Shown here: piece by piece, positions 12,601-26,480 of the stretch
Layout: every line of letters starts with the position of its first letter
How positions within the stretch are numbered: the stretch's first letter is position 1
Assembly: GCF_000003855.2 (NCBI RefSeq)
Contig: NW_003101638.1
Span: forward strand, 123,051-187,050
Reading direction: 5' to 3'
Length of the DNA stretch: 64,000 nt
From: Blastomyces gilchristii SLH14081
Taxonomy: Eukaryota > Ascomycota > Eurotiomycetes > Onygenales > Ajellomycetaceae
Notes under the pieces: generated by a model
The model's database searches: none
What the model was told of the DNA's origin: nothing
The model's input: the letters and a program-made list of their open reading frames with translations, nothing else
Made by a program: the position numbers and the translations under genes

Positions 12601-14430
12601 TTCTTTAGATTCTTCTCTATATAAATCTGTAAGATCTCTGTCTTATAATGAGAGAGCTTATAGATTGATTCTCAGAAGAGTTTCTATTCTTCTATTAAAT
12701 CTATTATCAGATTCTTCTCATAGTGAGAAGAAAGCTCAGCTGTCTTTGCTGAACTGAATATCTCTGTGAGATCTCAGTATTTCTCTGATATCTGAAGCTC
12801 AGTTTTTATGACTGTGAGATTCTCAGACACTTATAAAGTCATTATATAGATGAGCTTGTCTTCTCTAATCAACTTTACAGCATTAACTGATTCTATCTCT
12901 GTAAGTAAGTCTGTTAACACTGATTGAAAGTATAAATCTAACTCATAGACAGCTATGTACAGATTGTGTCTTTAAAGTTATATAAGTCTCAAGTATATAT
13001 TATCTATGATGTCTGTAATAATCACAGTTTCTGTAAATCTTCTTCAGGTTTCAGAGAGATCTTGTAATTAAAAGATAACTCTTATAAGTTTCTCAGTTCT
13101 CAGATCTGAGTTCTCATGCTCTGCTTATTATAAGAGCAGATTCTCAGTTTTCATTATTTAGCTCATTTACTCTATAAGCTTTAGAGACACTACAGTGACC
13201 TGAGATTCTGAGTTTATTAATACTTTTTATACTTGTGAGACAGCAGTACTACAGCACAGTCTCTTCTCACAAGCAAGTATTTTCATTAAGAGAGTAACAG
13301 ATTCAGATATCAGTTTCAAGACTCTTAAAAAGACTGTTACTAACTCTGTCTGCAACTTCTCAAATTTCTATTTTAATTTATTCAGACAGTTTGCATGAAG
13401 ATGTTCTGATTTAAAATAGATAAAGCAGAGTTTCTTTTTCTTAATCTCTCTATTATATACTCTATTTACAGAAGCTTATGAAGCTCTCTCTCTCTGCTCA
13501 GCAGTCAGATATAAATCTCTCTGTATCTTATCATCTTTTTCTGACAAATCTGTTCTCTGTTATTCTAGCTCTTATAGAGTTAGTCAGTGATTCACTCTCT
13601 ACAGATCTATGACTCTCACAGTGATTTATAAGTGATGAATGAGAGTCATCAGTTTTTTCAGAGTTAAGAGCTTAGAGTATTACTCAATGAGCTTATTCTA
13701 TATATTTTTATTCAGCTTCTTTATAAATATCATTATTCAGATCTTGTTTCAGAGCTCTGTTTTCACAGACTCTAATTCATATTATAATTTTATAAGATAC
13801 TATGAGTAATCTTCATCAGATTTCTTACCTCTTTTTCTAATATTAATAATCACAGCTCAGATATTCTCTATCTGACTTATAAAGTCTCTCAACTTATTCT
13901 CTAGATAGGTCTTGAGAACAGACTAGTGAAATCTCTTATAATCATTCTCTAAATGATTCAGCCAGTTCTTGACTTTAGTGTAATAGAGATCTGTCATTAT
14001 ATAGATGACAGCTTCTTTATCTTTTATATCACACAGTCAGGCTTGTAAGTCAATTTCAAATACAAACTTATAAAAGCTTTTATAGATTGTAATTTAATAA
14101 GTGATCTTAAGTGATTATAACTTAAGAAAGTTTCTTTTCAGTTCACAGATGTCTCTGAAGATCATGTCTAGAGACTCAGTTTAAGAGTGTTTATAAACAG
14201 TAAGCATGTCTTATAGAAAAATAGCTTGATTTCATAGAAGATGCTCAAGAATGTTCTTCACTAAGATTGATTTATTTATGAATTTGAAGAATTCCTCTGT
14301 CATAGATGCAGAGAATGATGTCTTACAAGTGATTGATATGTTCTCTGAGACTTCTTTTATGAGAATTATTCATGATTCAGATAACTGCTTCTGAGTGTCT
14401 GCAGTAGAGTTCACAGAGATTAAAGTATGT
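9640..14430 (-). pseudogene. Gypsy-2 gag-pol remnant
   Basis: Riddled with stops but recognisable. The Gag-like region lies at about 13100-14430. Reverse transcriptase is clearest at 12093-12317, where the frame reads like the conserved fungal Gypsy RT core and the catalytic box is YLND near 12216 (expected YLDD; Asp to Asn is one G-to-A change). RNase H is at about 11400-11870, with 11682-11864 resembling the start of the domain. Integrase is at about 10300-11300; 10431-10661 contains the segment ending NIVSDRESIFIEEF, matching the second catalytic Asp region. A degenerate chromodomain (EYQIKRIINSE, then KMNEFT) lies at about 9640-9780. The frame is inactive. Confidence 0.85.
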
Positions 14431-14485
14431 AAGTTTCTAGTTCTTTTAGTCATAACAGACAGTTGCTGACTGACTAAGCTTGAAA

Positions 14486-14742
14486 TATAAGAATAAGTGC
14501 TCACAGGTGATTATTCAGGTGTTTGCAGCTTGACATAATATGTACTGTTAACTACTAGAAGTATTCACAGTAGAAAGATAAATGTAGAGATTAAATGTAT
14601 AATAGTATTCAAGCTGAGTTATGAATAGTATTCATGAACTCCAGTCTATATAGTTGTGTGTAGCCAAAGGCCGCTAACCCTATTGGTTACACAAGATATA
14701 GGAATAGGGGTAAAGGATCCGCAAGAAGCGGGATTTCTTACA
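14486..14742 (-). repeat. Gypsy-2 5' LTR
   Basis: 257 bp mate of 7465-7721. Its right end keeps GC-rich, little-mutated sequence (ggataggggtaaaggatccg area) adjoining the resumed Gypsy-1 LTR. Confidence 0.9.
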
Positions 14743-14959
14743 CATTCTCAATCACTAATTCTCAGCTGCCACGAACCTGTATGCTCTGATTCTCGGTCAT
14801 TCTCAATCACTGATTCTCAGCCATTACATACACATATAAATATCCACTTTAATAACTGATTCTTGCACTTTCTCTTTTCTTTTCTTCTCTAATGTTTTTC
14901 TCTTTGTTATATAAGACCTATCAATATCATACTGATCTATTCAGTGTAGGTCTCATACA
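14743..14959 (+). repeat. Gypsy-1 5' LTR, right part
   Basis: Resumes with the duplicated cattc and ends tctcataca. It contains internal tandem copies of a motif around ctctgattctcagycattctc, also present in the 3' LTR. Confidence 0.88.
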
Positions 14960-15149
14960 TTAGAAAAATGTTCATCATCTTCTTATTAGAAATGATTATT
15001 CATACATCATCTCCTCATTAAAAACAATTATTCATTGAGAGATATCTGAACATGTAATAACATATAAGAAAGAGAAACAATCAGTTAAAGCAGACACTGA
15101 GTTCTTAGATAGAAGCTTACTCACCAGTCACTCTGGCCCTGCAATAAGA

Positions 15150-18100
15150 TCTTATGAAGAGAGTAAAATCTTATAAGAGAATATCAGCAAAAGATCTGAA
15201 AGTTCTGACACTCAGATGTATGAGATATTCATATAATTACACTTCTTCAGATTTCACAGATATCACATATCTGATAAATAATATAATCATGTCTAACAAT
15301 AATATGAGAGAACTCTCGAGCGTGAGTATAGATATGATATCACAGTGACTCTGAGCAATGTTAACACTATAATAATAACAGATAGCTGGCATACATATCA
15401 CTCAACAGCTTCAATATGAAGAAATTCAACAATTAACCCATGCAACTTCAGCATCTACAAAAGCACTGAAAGAATGCTTAGATGCCTTCACATATTTCAA
15501 TACTTCTGATCTCACTCTCTACTCATCATGGAGAATGAAAATGCTTGCAAAACTGAGTGTAGATGAAGATGTCATCAGTTCATTAATCAATCAAGATTGA
15601 TATATCAATGAACAATTGAAGAATCACATGAAATAGAAGTTTCACTCATGAATAAAAGCATGTGAATCAGTGTTGTGAATATCTGATAATATCATGAAAC
15701 ATCTTAATGTTCTGTTCTGAGACACTGTCATGTAATTGAAGATATTAGATTGATTACAGAGCATCTGACAGAGAAACATTTCTCTTATAACATTCATCTC
15801 TGACTTTGATATCAAGATCTTAGAAGCAGGTGATCAATCTTGAGAGAATTGACTGAAGATTAACATGCTCAAGAAGACATTAACTTTCAAACTCTTACAG
15901 ACTCTTATAAGTGTAAATGAAGACTCAACTTATGAAGGCTTCTGCATACAGCTCTGAACATTGAATAACTGTCTTATCAAGCTCAAGAGTATACAGAACA
16001 GTGGCAGAAGATGTTACATCTCAGTCACTCATATATCTACACTGAAGAATAACAACAATGATGCAGATACTATGAACTGAATAGACTTAAATGTCTATGC
16101 ATAAGCAAGAGTCTCTGCTGTCTGAACAGGCTTTCAAGTCTCTGAGATTACTTTTAAAGAAGTCACTGATTAATGTCAACATGAAGTGTGTATCAACTAT
16201 AACTGATCAGAACACATTTCTTTCAACTGCTGATTAATCTATGTGTATTCACACTTAAGAGAAAGATCAGTGCCTTCTCATTTGAAGAATGAATCAGTGT
16301 CTGTTCACATCAATCATATTGTATTAGAGGAAGATTCAGAAGATAACTATGAGAATGTCTCAATAAAACAGAGAAAAGATTAACTTCTGTTCAACTTCAT
16401 AAACAGAAGCTTGAAGAGGTCAGATGACAATAATTTGAAGAGAAAATAATAATGAATATAATTCTTGTATCTACTGTGATTGATAATATATATAATATGA
16501 AAGCTATGATAGACAGCAATCTATATTACTATACAATGATAAAATCTTCAGTTGTAAGATGGTATAATCTTCAGTGTATCTCTTTATCAAAACTCTGACT
16601 TCTTACAGAATTTAATAATCTGAAAGATATTTGTATCTGTTACATGATAAAACTAAATATAAATGTGAGAGAATATCAATATAAAGATGTCTATATATAT
16701 GAAGTTGATAATCTTGATTATAATCTTATATTAGAACTTGCCTGACTATCTGAACAAGGCATCTTACTGAATGCTTGAAACAGAAGCTTGATATTTTCTA
16801 ATAATGATAGAATTCATGAAGATGATATTCATAAGACTATAAATCTTACACAGATCTCTGTCAACACTTATGAAATACTCTGAAAAAGAAGTTATCATCA
16901 AAATCACTGACAGAGTCACTGATAAGTTCACTGATAGCAGAATTATATATCAATCTATTTCATCAGTCTGACTGATATTAAAAAGACTCTGAAAAGGTTA
17001 TCTTATATTATAATAACAGATTCTTGTATGAAACTCTCTTAATAATATCATGAATATCTAGATATCTTCTAACAAGATAATATTATAAATATACTCTTCT
17101 TACAAGATTCTGAAGTGAATCACAGTATCAAGTTAGAGAAAAAGAATGATAAGAATTTTAAACTGTTATAAGACTCTCTTTATAACATGTTCTGAGATGA
17201 ACTTCTTCTTCTTTGAAAGACACTCAATGATCTGTTGAATAAAGAATTCATACATATTAGTAACTCTTTCACTACAGCCTCTATTCTCTTTGCAAAGAAA
17301 TCAGGTGAAGAACTTCAGTTCTGTGTGAATTATTAAGAATTGAACAGATTAATAAAGAAAGATCATTATTCTTTATCTCTTATCAATGAAACTCTAGCTT
17401 GCATTGAACAAGCTCAATGATTTACAAAGTTAGATGTCATTGCTGTGTTTTATAAGATCTGTATCACTGAAGAAGATGAGTGACTTACAGCATTCTGCAC
17501 ATGATATAATCTCTTTGAATAAGTAGTCACACTCTTTGAACTGATCAATGCTCTCAGTACATTTCAGAAGTATATTAACTGAGCACTCTGAGACTTTCTT
17601 GATAAATTTGTATCTGCTTATCTAGATAATATTCTCATCTTCACTGATGAATTCAGAAAGAAACATCAAGAGTATGTACAAGAAGTATTACAATGACTAT
17701 GAGAAGTGAGACTATCAATTGATATTAACAAGTGTGATTTCGAAGTCAAGAGTACTAAATACTTAGATTTCATCATAGAAGCTGGCAAGAAGATCTGAAT
17801 GAATTCTGAGAAGATCTCTGCTATTCTTGAATGAGAGACTCTGTGCACTATGAAAGATATATAAAGCTTTATCAGATTTGCTAACTTCTATCAGTAATTT
17901 ATACAAAACTTCTCAGATATTATAAGATCACTTACAGAACTTACTAAGAAAGACTCAGTATTTCAATAATCAGTGAACATCAAAGCTGCATTTATACAGA
18001 TGAAGAAGATATTTATTAATATCTCTCTGTTAATAATATTCAATTCTGATCATGAGACAGTTATTGAGACTGATTTCTCTGACTATGTAATAGAAGAAGT

Positions 18101-20035
18101 GATATTATAATATAATAATAAAGATGTTCTACAATCATGTATCTTCATATCTAAGAAACTAAGTCTCACTGAGTACAATTATGAGATCTATGATAAGAAA
18201 CTTCTCACAATTATACACTATTTAAAAGAATGAAACTCTGAACTCTGAAGTATCTCTGAATTTGAGATAATCACAGATCATAAGAATCTTAAATACTTTA
18301 TAACTATCTGTAAACTCACTGAATAATAGATATAATAATCTGAGTTCTTAAGCTGCTTTCATTTTACAATACACTATCATTCTAGCAGTCAGAACTTGAT
18401 AATAGATGCTCTCTTACAATGAGAGTAAGATATGTTATCTGATGTAACAGATACTCACTGAATGAATTGAGAGCACTGACTCTTGAATCTGAAGATACTA
18501 GTTAATCAAGATGAAACAGCTCATAGCACTATATATACTTCTCTGATTAGAACTATACATACTTCTTCAGTTAGAACTATCACTGATATCTTAAATTCTT
18601 CTGAACCTATATTAGATGAGCTATAGTATACAGCAGCTTAAACTAATGAACTTCTCTAAGCACTCACTGAAGCAGTATAATAAGAAGTACTCTGATTTCT
18701 CTCAGAACTACATGTAAGAACTGACATCTCAGAATATTCAATCAATGATAATAATACTCTATAATTCTGTAAATGATGCTAAGTCTCTCACTCTGAATTC
18801 TTATATACTCAGATAATGTAAAAGATGCATGATTCATATATAACTGATTATTCAGACTGTGAATAACTGTATAGAATGATCTTCTGAGAGTTCTATTAAT
18901 CTAAGATATTAAACAGTATCAGATACTTTGTCTGAAACTGTAACTGCTATTCTTCTATTATCTTATGAAAGAACTGTAGAAAAGATCTACTGAAATCACT
19001 TAATATCTCTAATAAAATCTGATGAGATGTGATAATTAACTTCACTATTAATTTATCTGAGAGTAAAGATTGTAGAAATATTTTAATCATTATTAACTGA
19101 CTAAGTAAAGATATAATATTGAAATTTTATAATAAGATGAATACTGAATAAGTCACTGAAGTCTTCTTACAGAGTTTATTCTATCAGATATATAAGTTAC
19201 TGAGATTAATAGTATCAGATCAGAGTCACTAATTTATAAGCACTCTCTGAACAAGAATCTGTTAAGTTCTTAAGATTATATACTATCTGTCAACTGTCTA
19301 TTACTCTGAGACTGATAGTATATTAGAATGAATAATTCAGACTGTAAAGAATTATCTTTATAAGTTCTGTAATTACTTATAAGATAATTAATATAATCTT
19401 CTTCTATATGTAGAGATCACTATTAACAGTTGAGATGTTATTTTAACAGATATAAGTCTGTTCTTTCTTACACATAGATATTATATAAAAGTATTGAATC
19501 TTCTAGAGATTACACAGTTCACACTGAACTCTCACAGACTGATTCAAATCACTGATAATATAGTAATAAAGCTCTGAGATGTCTGTAACTGAGTAGAGGT
19601 CTTCATAATAATTATAAAACAAGATTAAGAAGATCAAATCAATATCTGACAAGATTCTGTAGAGTAGTATAAGATAGAAGATCTTGTATAATTGAATCTC
19701 AAGAATATATGAATCACATGTTCATCTCATACACTAGATTACTGTCATATCAGATATAAAGTGATAGAAGTTCAAGATAGTTATAACTACTGTCTTAACA
19801 TACTATCAGAGATTTATAATGTCTTTCATACAAGCTTGATCTGTCATGCTGTCACTGATCTGTTCTCTTCTTAACTGACTTTCAACTAGCAGTCACCAGA
19901 CATCATAGAAGAAGATAATGAGCTTGAGTGAGAGATTGAGAATATTCTTAATAAGAGATCTCAAAGCTGTAGCTGATAATATCTTGTGAAATGAGTCAGC
20001 TATAATCAACTGATTTGAACTCTGAGTTTCATATT
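15150..20035 (+). pseudogene. Gypsy-1 gag-pol remnant with chromodomain
   Basis: Order: Gag (about 15150-16400), with a degenerate CCHC knuckle near 16190-16240 whose second Cys has become Tyr; protease (about 16452-16745), reading MIDSNL where the active-site DSG is expected; reverse transcriptase (about 17180-17860), with catalytic box YLDN near 17610-17650 (Asp to Asn); RNase H (about 18040-18440); integrase (about 18890-19420); and a C-terminal chromodomain (19915-20035) reading EIENILNKRS, then YLVK-stop-VSYNQ. In-frame TGA sits where a conserved Trp is expected, consistent with TGG-to-TGA mutation. Inactive. Confidence 0.88.
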
Positions 20036-20090
20036 ATCTGAAACAGCAGCTCTTAACTAATGAGAACTGCTTCTGAAAGAAGAGGACTAA

Positions 20091-20405
20091 TGTGACAGGC
20101 TGCATCTGATCAATTATATAGACTATTCTGTTACACTTCACAGATTTTAACTGCTTTATTCTTGAATATGTACACTCTGATTCTCAGTCATTCTCAATTA
20201 TTAATTCTCAGCTGTTACAAATATGTATGCTCTGATTCTCAGCCATTCTCAATCACTGATTCTCAGCCATCACATATGTGTATAAATATTCACTTTAATT
20301 GCTAATTCTTGCACTTTCTCTTTTCTTTTCTTCTCTAACATTTTTCTCTTTGTTATATAAGATCTATCAATATCATACTGATCTATTCAGCGTAGGCCTC
20401 TTACA
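20091..20405 (+). repeat. Gypsy-1 3' LTR
   Basis: 315 bp. Starts tgtgacaggctgc and ends gtaggcctcttaca, followed by the target duplicate tgaag. Contains tandem repeats of an approximately 50-60 bp unit. Confidence 0.9.
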
Positions 20406-20410
20406 TGAAG

Positions 20411-21198
20411 ATGTGTAAGACTGTATTAATAAGAGTAGTTAAAAGCAAGGTTTCATCTGTATAAATTAAGACAAGTAGTATTATGAATTCTCAACTGTTA
20501 TTCTGACTGATATCTATTATATAATCTGATTTAAGTGAAGTAGTTAATATAATATATTTAAGAGTATGAATAAGTTCTAATAGAAATTTTTTCTCATCAA
20601 AGTTATAAATATTCATAAGTTTAATATTGTATTAAGTAATTTTTATCTGTAACTATAAATTAATTAGTAAGAAATAAAAAATCAGTAGAAGAAAGAAATC
20701 TATTATAAGATTAAAATAATGCTTGAAATCTGTTAAATTATCTGTAATCTTGTGTTTTTAACTAATATTTTAAAGATAGAGTGACTTGATTATATTCTTA
20801 TAATACTGACAGAATTGTGACACTCAGTTGATTTCAATAGATACTTTTAGAATTTCAAAAATAAGATTATAAAGAATTTGAGATGTATAAGAGAAACTGT
20901 GATCTGTTAATTAATTAATATAAAAAAGAAGCTGTTCTTCTTGTAAATCTGTGAGATTTTTACAGTGAATAGAGCTTACTTTCTTTCTTGATATTTAAAC
21001 ATCTCTATAACACTGTGATAATATATATTGACTGATTTCATATTTTTAGCAGCATCAGTGTAATTAGAGATTAATTATACATTCAAATTATCAATTGCTG
21101 CTTATATAACTGCTTCATGATGCATGTTGTGAGTGTTTGAAGATGAATGAAAAAATAAAGATTGAGCGGGTGTTGAGTGTACGCGGGCGTTGAATGAT
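20411..21198. other. AT-rich flank between Gypsy-1 and Copia-2
   Basis: No coding region seen. The first 700 bp are heavily AT-rich. The last 60 bp before the Copia-2 target duplicate regain CG dinucleotides (gagcgggtgttgagtgtacg), suggesting it is original host sequence continuous with the gene island before Copia-2 inserted. Confidence 0.45.
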
Positions 21199-21203
21199 TG
21201 ATT

Positions 21204-21298
21204 TGTGAAAGGTGTAAAGCTTGTGTGATTGAAAGGTTGCTAGCTTGTGAAAAGTTATATGGTGGAAGGATTAGTAAGCCAGATCACATGACCTGACA
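21204..21298 (-). repeat. Copia-2 3' LTR
   Basis: 95 bp, nearly identical to 26851-26945. It differs mainly by G-to-A changes such as cacatgacc here against cacgtgacc in the mate. Confidence 0.9.
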
Positions 21299-21499
21299 TC
21301 CTCACTCACCAGAGTAACTATACACAATGCTATATATAAAATTCACCTTCAAATCAAGTACAGATATAAAAAATGACTGGAAAATATGAAGTAATGAAAA
21401 ATCAGTCATAATATACATCATTTTTTATTCCTCTATTTCCCTATCTTCTTTATAATCTCTTTTCAATGTGTATATTTCAACATTTCAAGTGATTTAGTA

Positions 21500-24400
21500 A
21501 GCTCATTCACCGCGTTCTTGGCAGATGGAATATATCAGATAGATATCTTATTCTTACAGACAAGATTCTGAAGAATGTGAAAACAGACCTCTATATGCTT
21601 CAAGCAGTGTGGAATTGCTTCAGAAGAGGATAGCTCTATGGCAGACTTATTATCAGCATAAATCATATAAGTCAGACCATTGGCTGTGATGGGAATGAGG
21701 TGATCATCAGCATCCAGATTGTTGAGGCAGAATGAGATGAATCCAGTGTCTTCTAGAAGCTCTCAGAGACAGACAAGCTCATATGCAGCCTTGAAGGATG
21801 CAATATATTCGGCCTCTGTTGATGACTTGAAGACCCCTGTTTGTCAGCAGCTCCGTCATGCAACGGGGCCACCTGTCATGTAGATGATATAACCGGTGGT
21901 TGAATGAGATCCTGGATCCCTACCGGCTCAGTCGGCATCTGTGTATGCTACAGGTTCAATTTCGGCACCTCTGTGATAGGTTATACCCTCATTGATTGAA
22001 CCCTGTAGATATCAAAGCATATATCTGTATACAGCCCAGTTCTTTGATGTAGGCCAGGAGCTGAATTGATCAAGGAATTCTGTGGTGACGCTCATATCAG
22101 AATGTGTATTGAATGCCAGATATTACAGAAATCTGATACTGAATTGATAGAATCATAGAATAAATTCTGCTGTATATGTAATCAGTTTCTCATCATTATT
22201 CATAAAATCAATGTTCTTCTTCATAGAAGTGAATGTAAAATGACAGTCATTCATTGAGAACTTCTTCAGAAGATTTCTTATAAAGAGAGATTGAGATAAT
22301 ATTAATAAAGTTAAATCTCTATCAATCTTCATTTCTAGATAGTAGTTAAAATTCTCTACATTCTTGATCTTATAATTAGCAGTGATTTCAGCTTTGACTT
22401 AATTCAGATTCATAATTTTCAGGCTGTAGAGACAGACATTATTCATATAGATGATTATATAGATCTGTCTTTCATCATGAATAAATAGTCTGATATTATA
22501 GAGACTGACATGAAAGTCTGAGTACAATAGTATCTTTTACAGCTTCTTATATTATAAGAGTACTGCTTGCTTAAGACTGTAGAGTTTCTGCATCAACTTA
22601 TACACAAGATCATCATGATCTTCACAGAATTCTGTGAGTTAATTCATATATATTCATTCATCAGCAGACAGTTGAGTGTTTAAAAAAGCAGTCATTATAT
22701 CAATCTGCAGAACATATCATCTCTGAGATGCTGAGATTATCATGAGAGCTTATGAGATGAATGCAGAGACAATGAGTGTAAAGATTCTTAAGTAATTAAC
22801 TCTCTTCTGTTAAAGATTTCTGCAGATAACTCAGCAGGTCTTATAACAGATAACATCACTCATATTATTAAACTTTTTATCAAATACTTATTAACTGCAG
22901 AGAACACTCATTTATAATATTCTCTTAATCAGTTATCAGACCTCTATCTATTTTAAACAGTTGATCTCTTTAATACAGGTCTTGTAATAATACTTTCATT
23001 TCATAGAAGCTTTGATATATATGAGATTTTTCAGGATCAGAAGTGCAGCAATCTCAGAATCAGTGAATAGATTTTCAAGACTATCTCTCACTGAATCTTC
23101 TCTCACTGTAGTGATATCTCTTATAGATGTCAGAGAATCATCTGATTTAACTATGAGTTCTGAGAAGTTCAGTGTATTCTGCACTAAAAAGATAGATATT
23201 CTCACAGAGATATCATAGTCAATTCATCAATTATTAGTGAGTATAAGAAATAATGAACACTCAGGTCAGATTTTCTCATCAATGAATAGATCATCTATTA
23301 ATTGATCAGAAATCACTGCAATCTCTTGACAGACTGCAGTGAGTAGATCTGATATCACTGAAGAAATTACTGCAGCTGCTTTACAGACTGCATTAAGTAG
23401 AATCTTCAGATTGTGTGTTATCAGTATTAATAAATTGATAAGATGAAGATTCTCCTGAAAGATGACATCTTTTAATATGTATAAACACTTATTGAAGGAA
23501 TTTATCAATCTATAATTGATAAAATCATTATAACTCACAAAAATCAACTCTTTGAAATAGAAAGCCATCTTATTGATGAGCTTGAAGACTATCTTCAAGA
23601 ATACTTTGTAATCTCATCAGTGAATACTGTGTACAGAAGATAGAGCTTCAAGCCAGGCCTCATACAGTGTAATCAGCTTTGTATTTTCAGAGTCTTTATA
23701 CAATATCATTGAGATTGATATAAGATTAAGCAGCTCTGTAACTGTAATAACTGTCTCATCTCACATCTTTTTTAAAGCTGAAGAGTCTATTAATAGTGAT
23801 CAGAACTTCTCAATGATTAAACTGATTGATTATTCAGATACTTCATCTTACTGTGAAGTATGAGAGAGAGTTGACTCTCATTTTATATCTTCACTGAGTA
23901 TATATACTGTGACTGTATTTGAATTCAATTCTTCATAATCTGAGTGAATGATTGCAATGCCATGTCTCAGCAGATTCTTGATAAATTGATTAAAGATCTG
24001 TAGATATCTCAATGTCTCATTCTTGCATTTTAATAGAAATATTCATCTTATATGAGTGACATTATCTGTTATCATCATTGCAAGCTTCTTGTCAGTGTAA
24101 GATGATATATCATTCTCAGTTTCAAGAGTGTCACTATCACTGAAGATATTCACTTAAATCTTCAAGATCTTGCAGATGATATAACATGATGTGAAATTCT
24201 TGTAGAAAGCACATTTCTGTTTAGTCTTAACATATATGACACAGAATGATAATTTCTTCAGACTGATAATAATAATATCAAATCACAGGTTTCTGATCAT
24301 TTTTAATATACTATTTTCACTGATATGATCAAGTTAATGATGTCACTTATCTATCAGAAGCTGTTTCAGAAGAACTGCAGATAATTAAGATAAAGATAAG

Positions 24401-26480
24401 ATAATAAAGAAATCAGTATCTGAATTCTTAGAGTTGATTAACTGTTCAATCTTCTCACAGCTGAAAGACTTCAAAGACTCTACATTTGAATTATAATCTG
24501 TTGAGATTGTCTTTGATTTTGAAATGACCACATATGTCACTGCTTCATACATTGAGTCATTCATTATCTCATGAAATGTTGATAAGCTGTCAGATAGAAT
24601 GTAAATATTATTATGAAAGAGATTAATATAGAAGATATCACTGTTGATAGATGATAGAAACTCAAAGTAGTTCTCAGTATTAACTTATATATTATAGTGA
24701 ATATAGCTCTGATGTTTCATAAGTTCAGCAGAGATCAGATTTGCAGATAGTTCTGATACATAGTATATATGATTGAATTCTATCAATCTTTCATTCACTG
24801 AGATGAATGCAGTGCTGACACTCTGAACCTTTATAATAGTCTTATTAATCACTTGAACTGTTGAATCATTGATTGCTATAAGTTCTGAAAATCATGATCT
24901 ATCACTCACTATGTGGCATCCGGCGCCACTATCTCATATAGTGAGAGAATTCTTGTGAGGTTTCATAAAACAGACTGATACATTGATAATCTCTGTGAGA
25001 TTTGTCATCTGATAGATCTCTGATTCATCTGTAATAAATAGTTGAGTTCTATTCTCACTATTGTTCTTTTTCTTCTTTTCTTTGAATTTCTTTATTCTTG
25101 CAGCACTGTTTATTCTTCAATTATCTGAAGCACTGTCTGAATTGGTCAATTAACAGATGTTAAAGTGAGATCTCTTATATTCAGAATATGTAGATGAATT
25201 TTCTGATCTCTGATGATTTCAGAAGCTCTCTTGAGTACTATTATAATCATGTTCAGTACAGCCTTCAGTACAGTCTTCACAGGCTGAATTCAATGTATTG
25301 TTATTAGAATTGATAGATGTAGTGATCATTGTATCTGTTATAGCAGTGTTAACTGTAGAATCTGTATTCTGTAGATTCTTTTTATCTTTTGAAGAATTAA
25401 GCTGTGAACAGATCTTCTTCATAAGAAGATCAACATTCAATATCACAGCTGTGAATTTAAAATCCTGTATCTTCTCTATCTTCTTCTGAACATAATTTCT
25501 TCAATTGTTGAGTAGAACTGAGTAGAAGATATCAAATATTCATACATCTGAAAGAGAAGCATTCACCATCTTCAATTTTATAATAATGAACTGAAACTTA
25601 TCAAAGAATGTATGTAGATTGATAACCTGTGTGTTATCAAGAGACATGAATTCCAGAACTGTCTCACAGTGTAACTGTGTTTTAAGAACAGAGTATTTCT
25701 GTTCAATTGCATTTCATAGAGTATAAGTGATCTGATTTTCATCATATTTGAAGAAACATGTTCTGACACCTGCACTCAAGAAGTTTGAGATGAATGTGTA
25801 GAGTCACTGGTTTCTGACATCTCAGAATAATACTCATTTATTATCTCTTTATAGAGAGTTCTGAATCTGTTGTTTCTCTATTATATATTAACACTGTGTA
25901 TCAATCAGTTTCAATTTCATGAAGATACTTCATATGATGTAATTGAATATATCAGTCAGACTGTTTAATCTCACAGTATTCTTAATATCTTTCTTAAATT
26001 GAGAGATTGCCTTGTCAACACAGTTATTCAGTTTATAAAGATTGAATTTCAATCTTTCACTGAGATTAGAATCTCATGTGACTGTACAGACTGTTAATGT
26101 GATGACAGAATAATTGTTAACATTTTATAATTAATCTGTAAAGAATCTCTGTTAATGAAGTTTTTTCAGTTATAGTTCAAGTTCTAGAACTCTTTACTTT
26201 CTCTTATTCATCTCAAGTATTATCTTGAGATGCTTTATCTATTAATCTGATATTGTCTCATCTGAACAGTAGACATCTGAGTGTTCATTATTCTCATCAA
26301 GAGAACCAGCTTTATCAAGCTGTTGAGTAGATTGAAGAGCCAGCCTGACTGTGTCAGAAGCTGTATTCAAACCAGCTTTGAATTAAGAGAGTGTTTTGAG
26401 ACATTCATCAATGAAGCTTTCAAAGACTTCAGAAGAAAGTTCACTGGCAGAGAACGCGGGCGAAGAATGATGCTGTTCGA
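21500..26480 (-). pseudogene. Copia-2 gag-pol remnant
   Basis: The RNase H end is clear at about 21500-22080 on the minus strand: YTDADWAGRDPGSHSTTGY, then STEAEYIASFKAA and YADNKSAIELSSSEA, which are the Copia RNase H signatures. Reverse transcriptase follows at about 22100-22950 and integrase at about 23000-24600. The aspartic protease motif DSGAGCHI is at 24910-24933. Gag occupies about 25000-26480 up to the gap. Stop codons and Trp-to-TGA changes throughout make it inactive. The RNase H part is conspicuously less mutated than everything to its right. Confidence 0.85.

Larger units (their letters stand above)
7465..14742 (-). mobile_element. Gypsy-2: chromodomain Gypsy nested in Gypsy-1 LTR
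   Basis: A 7.3 kb element flanked by cattc at 7460-7464 and 14743-14747. Two 257 bp LTRs (7465-7721 and 14486-14742) start TGTA on the minus strand. The purine-rich AGAGAGGGAGAGATA (minus) directly precedes the 3' LTR at 7721. Minus-strand Gag, reverse transcriptase, RNase H, integrase and chromodomain remnants lie between 14430 and 9640. The 1.9 kb between the chromodomain and the 3' LTR is unusually long. Confidence 0.92.
7362..20405 (+). mobile_element. Gypsy-1: chromodomain Ty3/Gypsy retrotransposon, interrupted
   Basis: The element is bounded by LTRs starting TGTG and ending in ACA and flanked by a 5 bp target duplication: tgagg at 7357-7361 and tgaag at 20406-20410, differing by one G-to-A change. 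The 5' LTR is split into 7362-7464 and 14743-14959 by Gypsy-2. The 3' LTR is 20091-20405, directly preceded by a purine-rich tract (agaagaggactaa). Removing Gypsy-2 leaves about 5.8 kb with Gag, protease, reverse transcriptase, RNase H, integrase and chromodomain remnants in Ty3/Gypsy order. It belongs to the same family as Gypsy-3 and Gypsy-4. Confidence 0.92.

Noticed and set aside
1..26480. AT-rich block considered as mitochondrial or centromeric DNA
   Set aside because: It is explained by mutated retrotransposons and DNA transposons with identifiable ends; no mitochondrial genes are present. A centromeric role cannot be judged from sequence.
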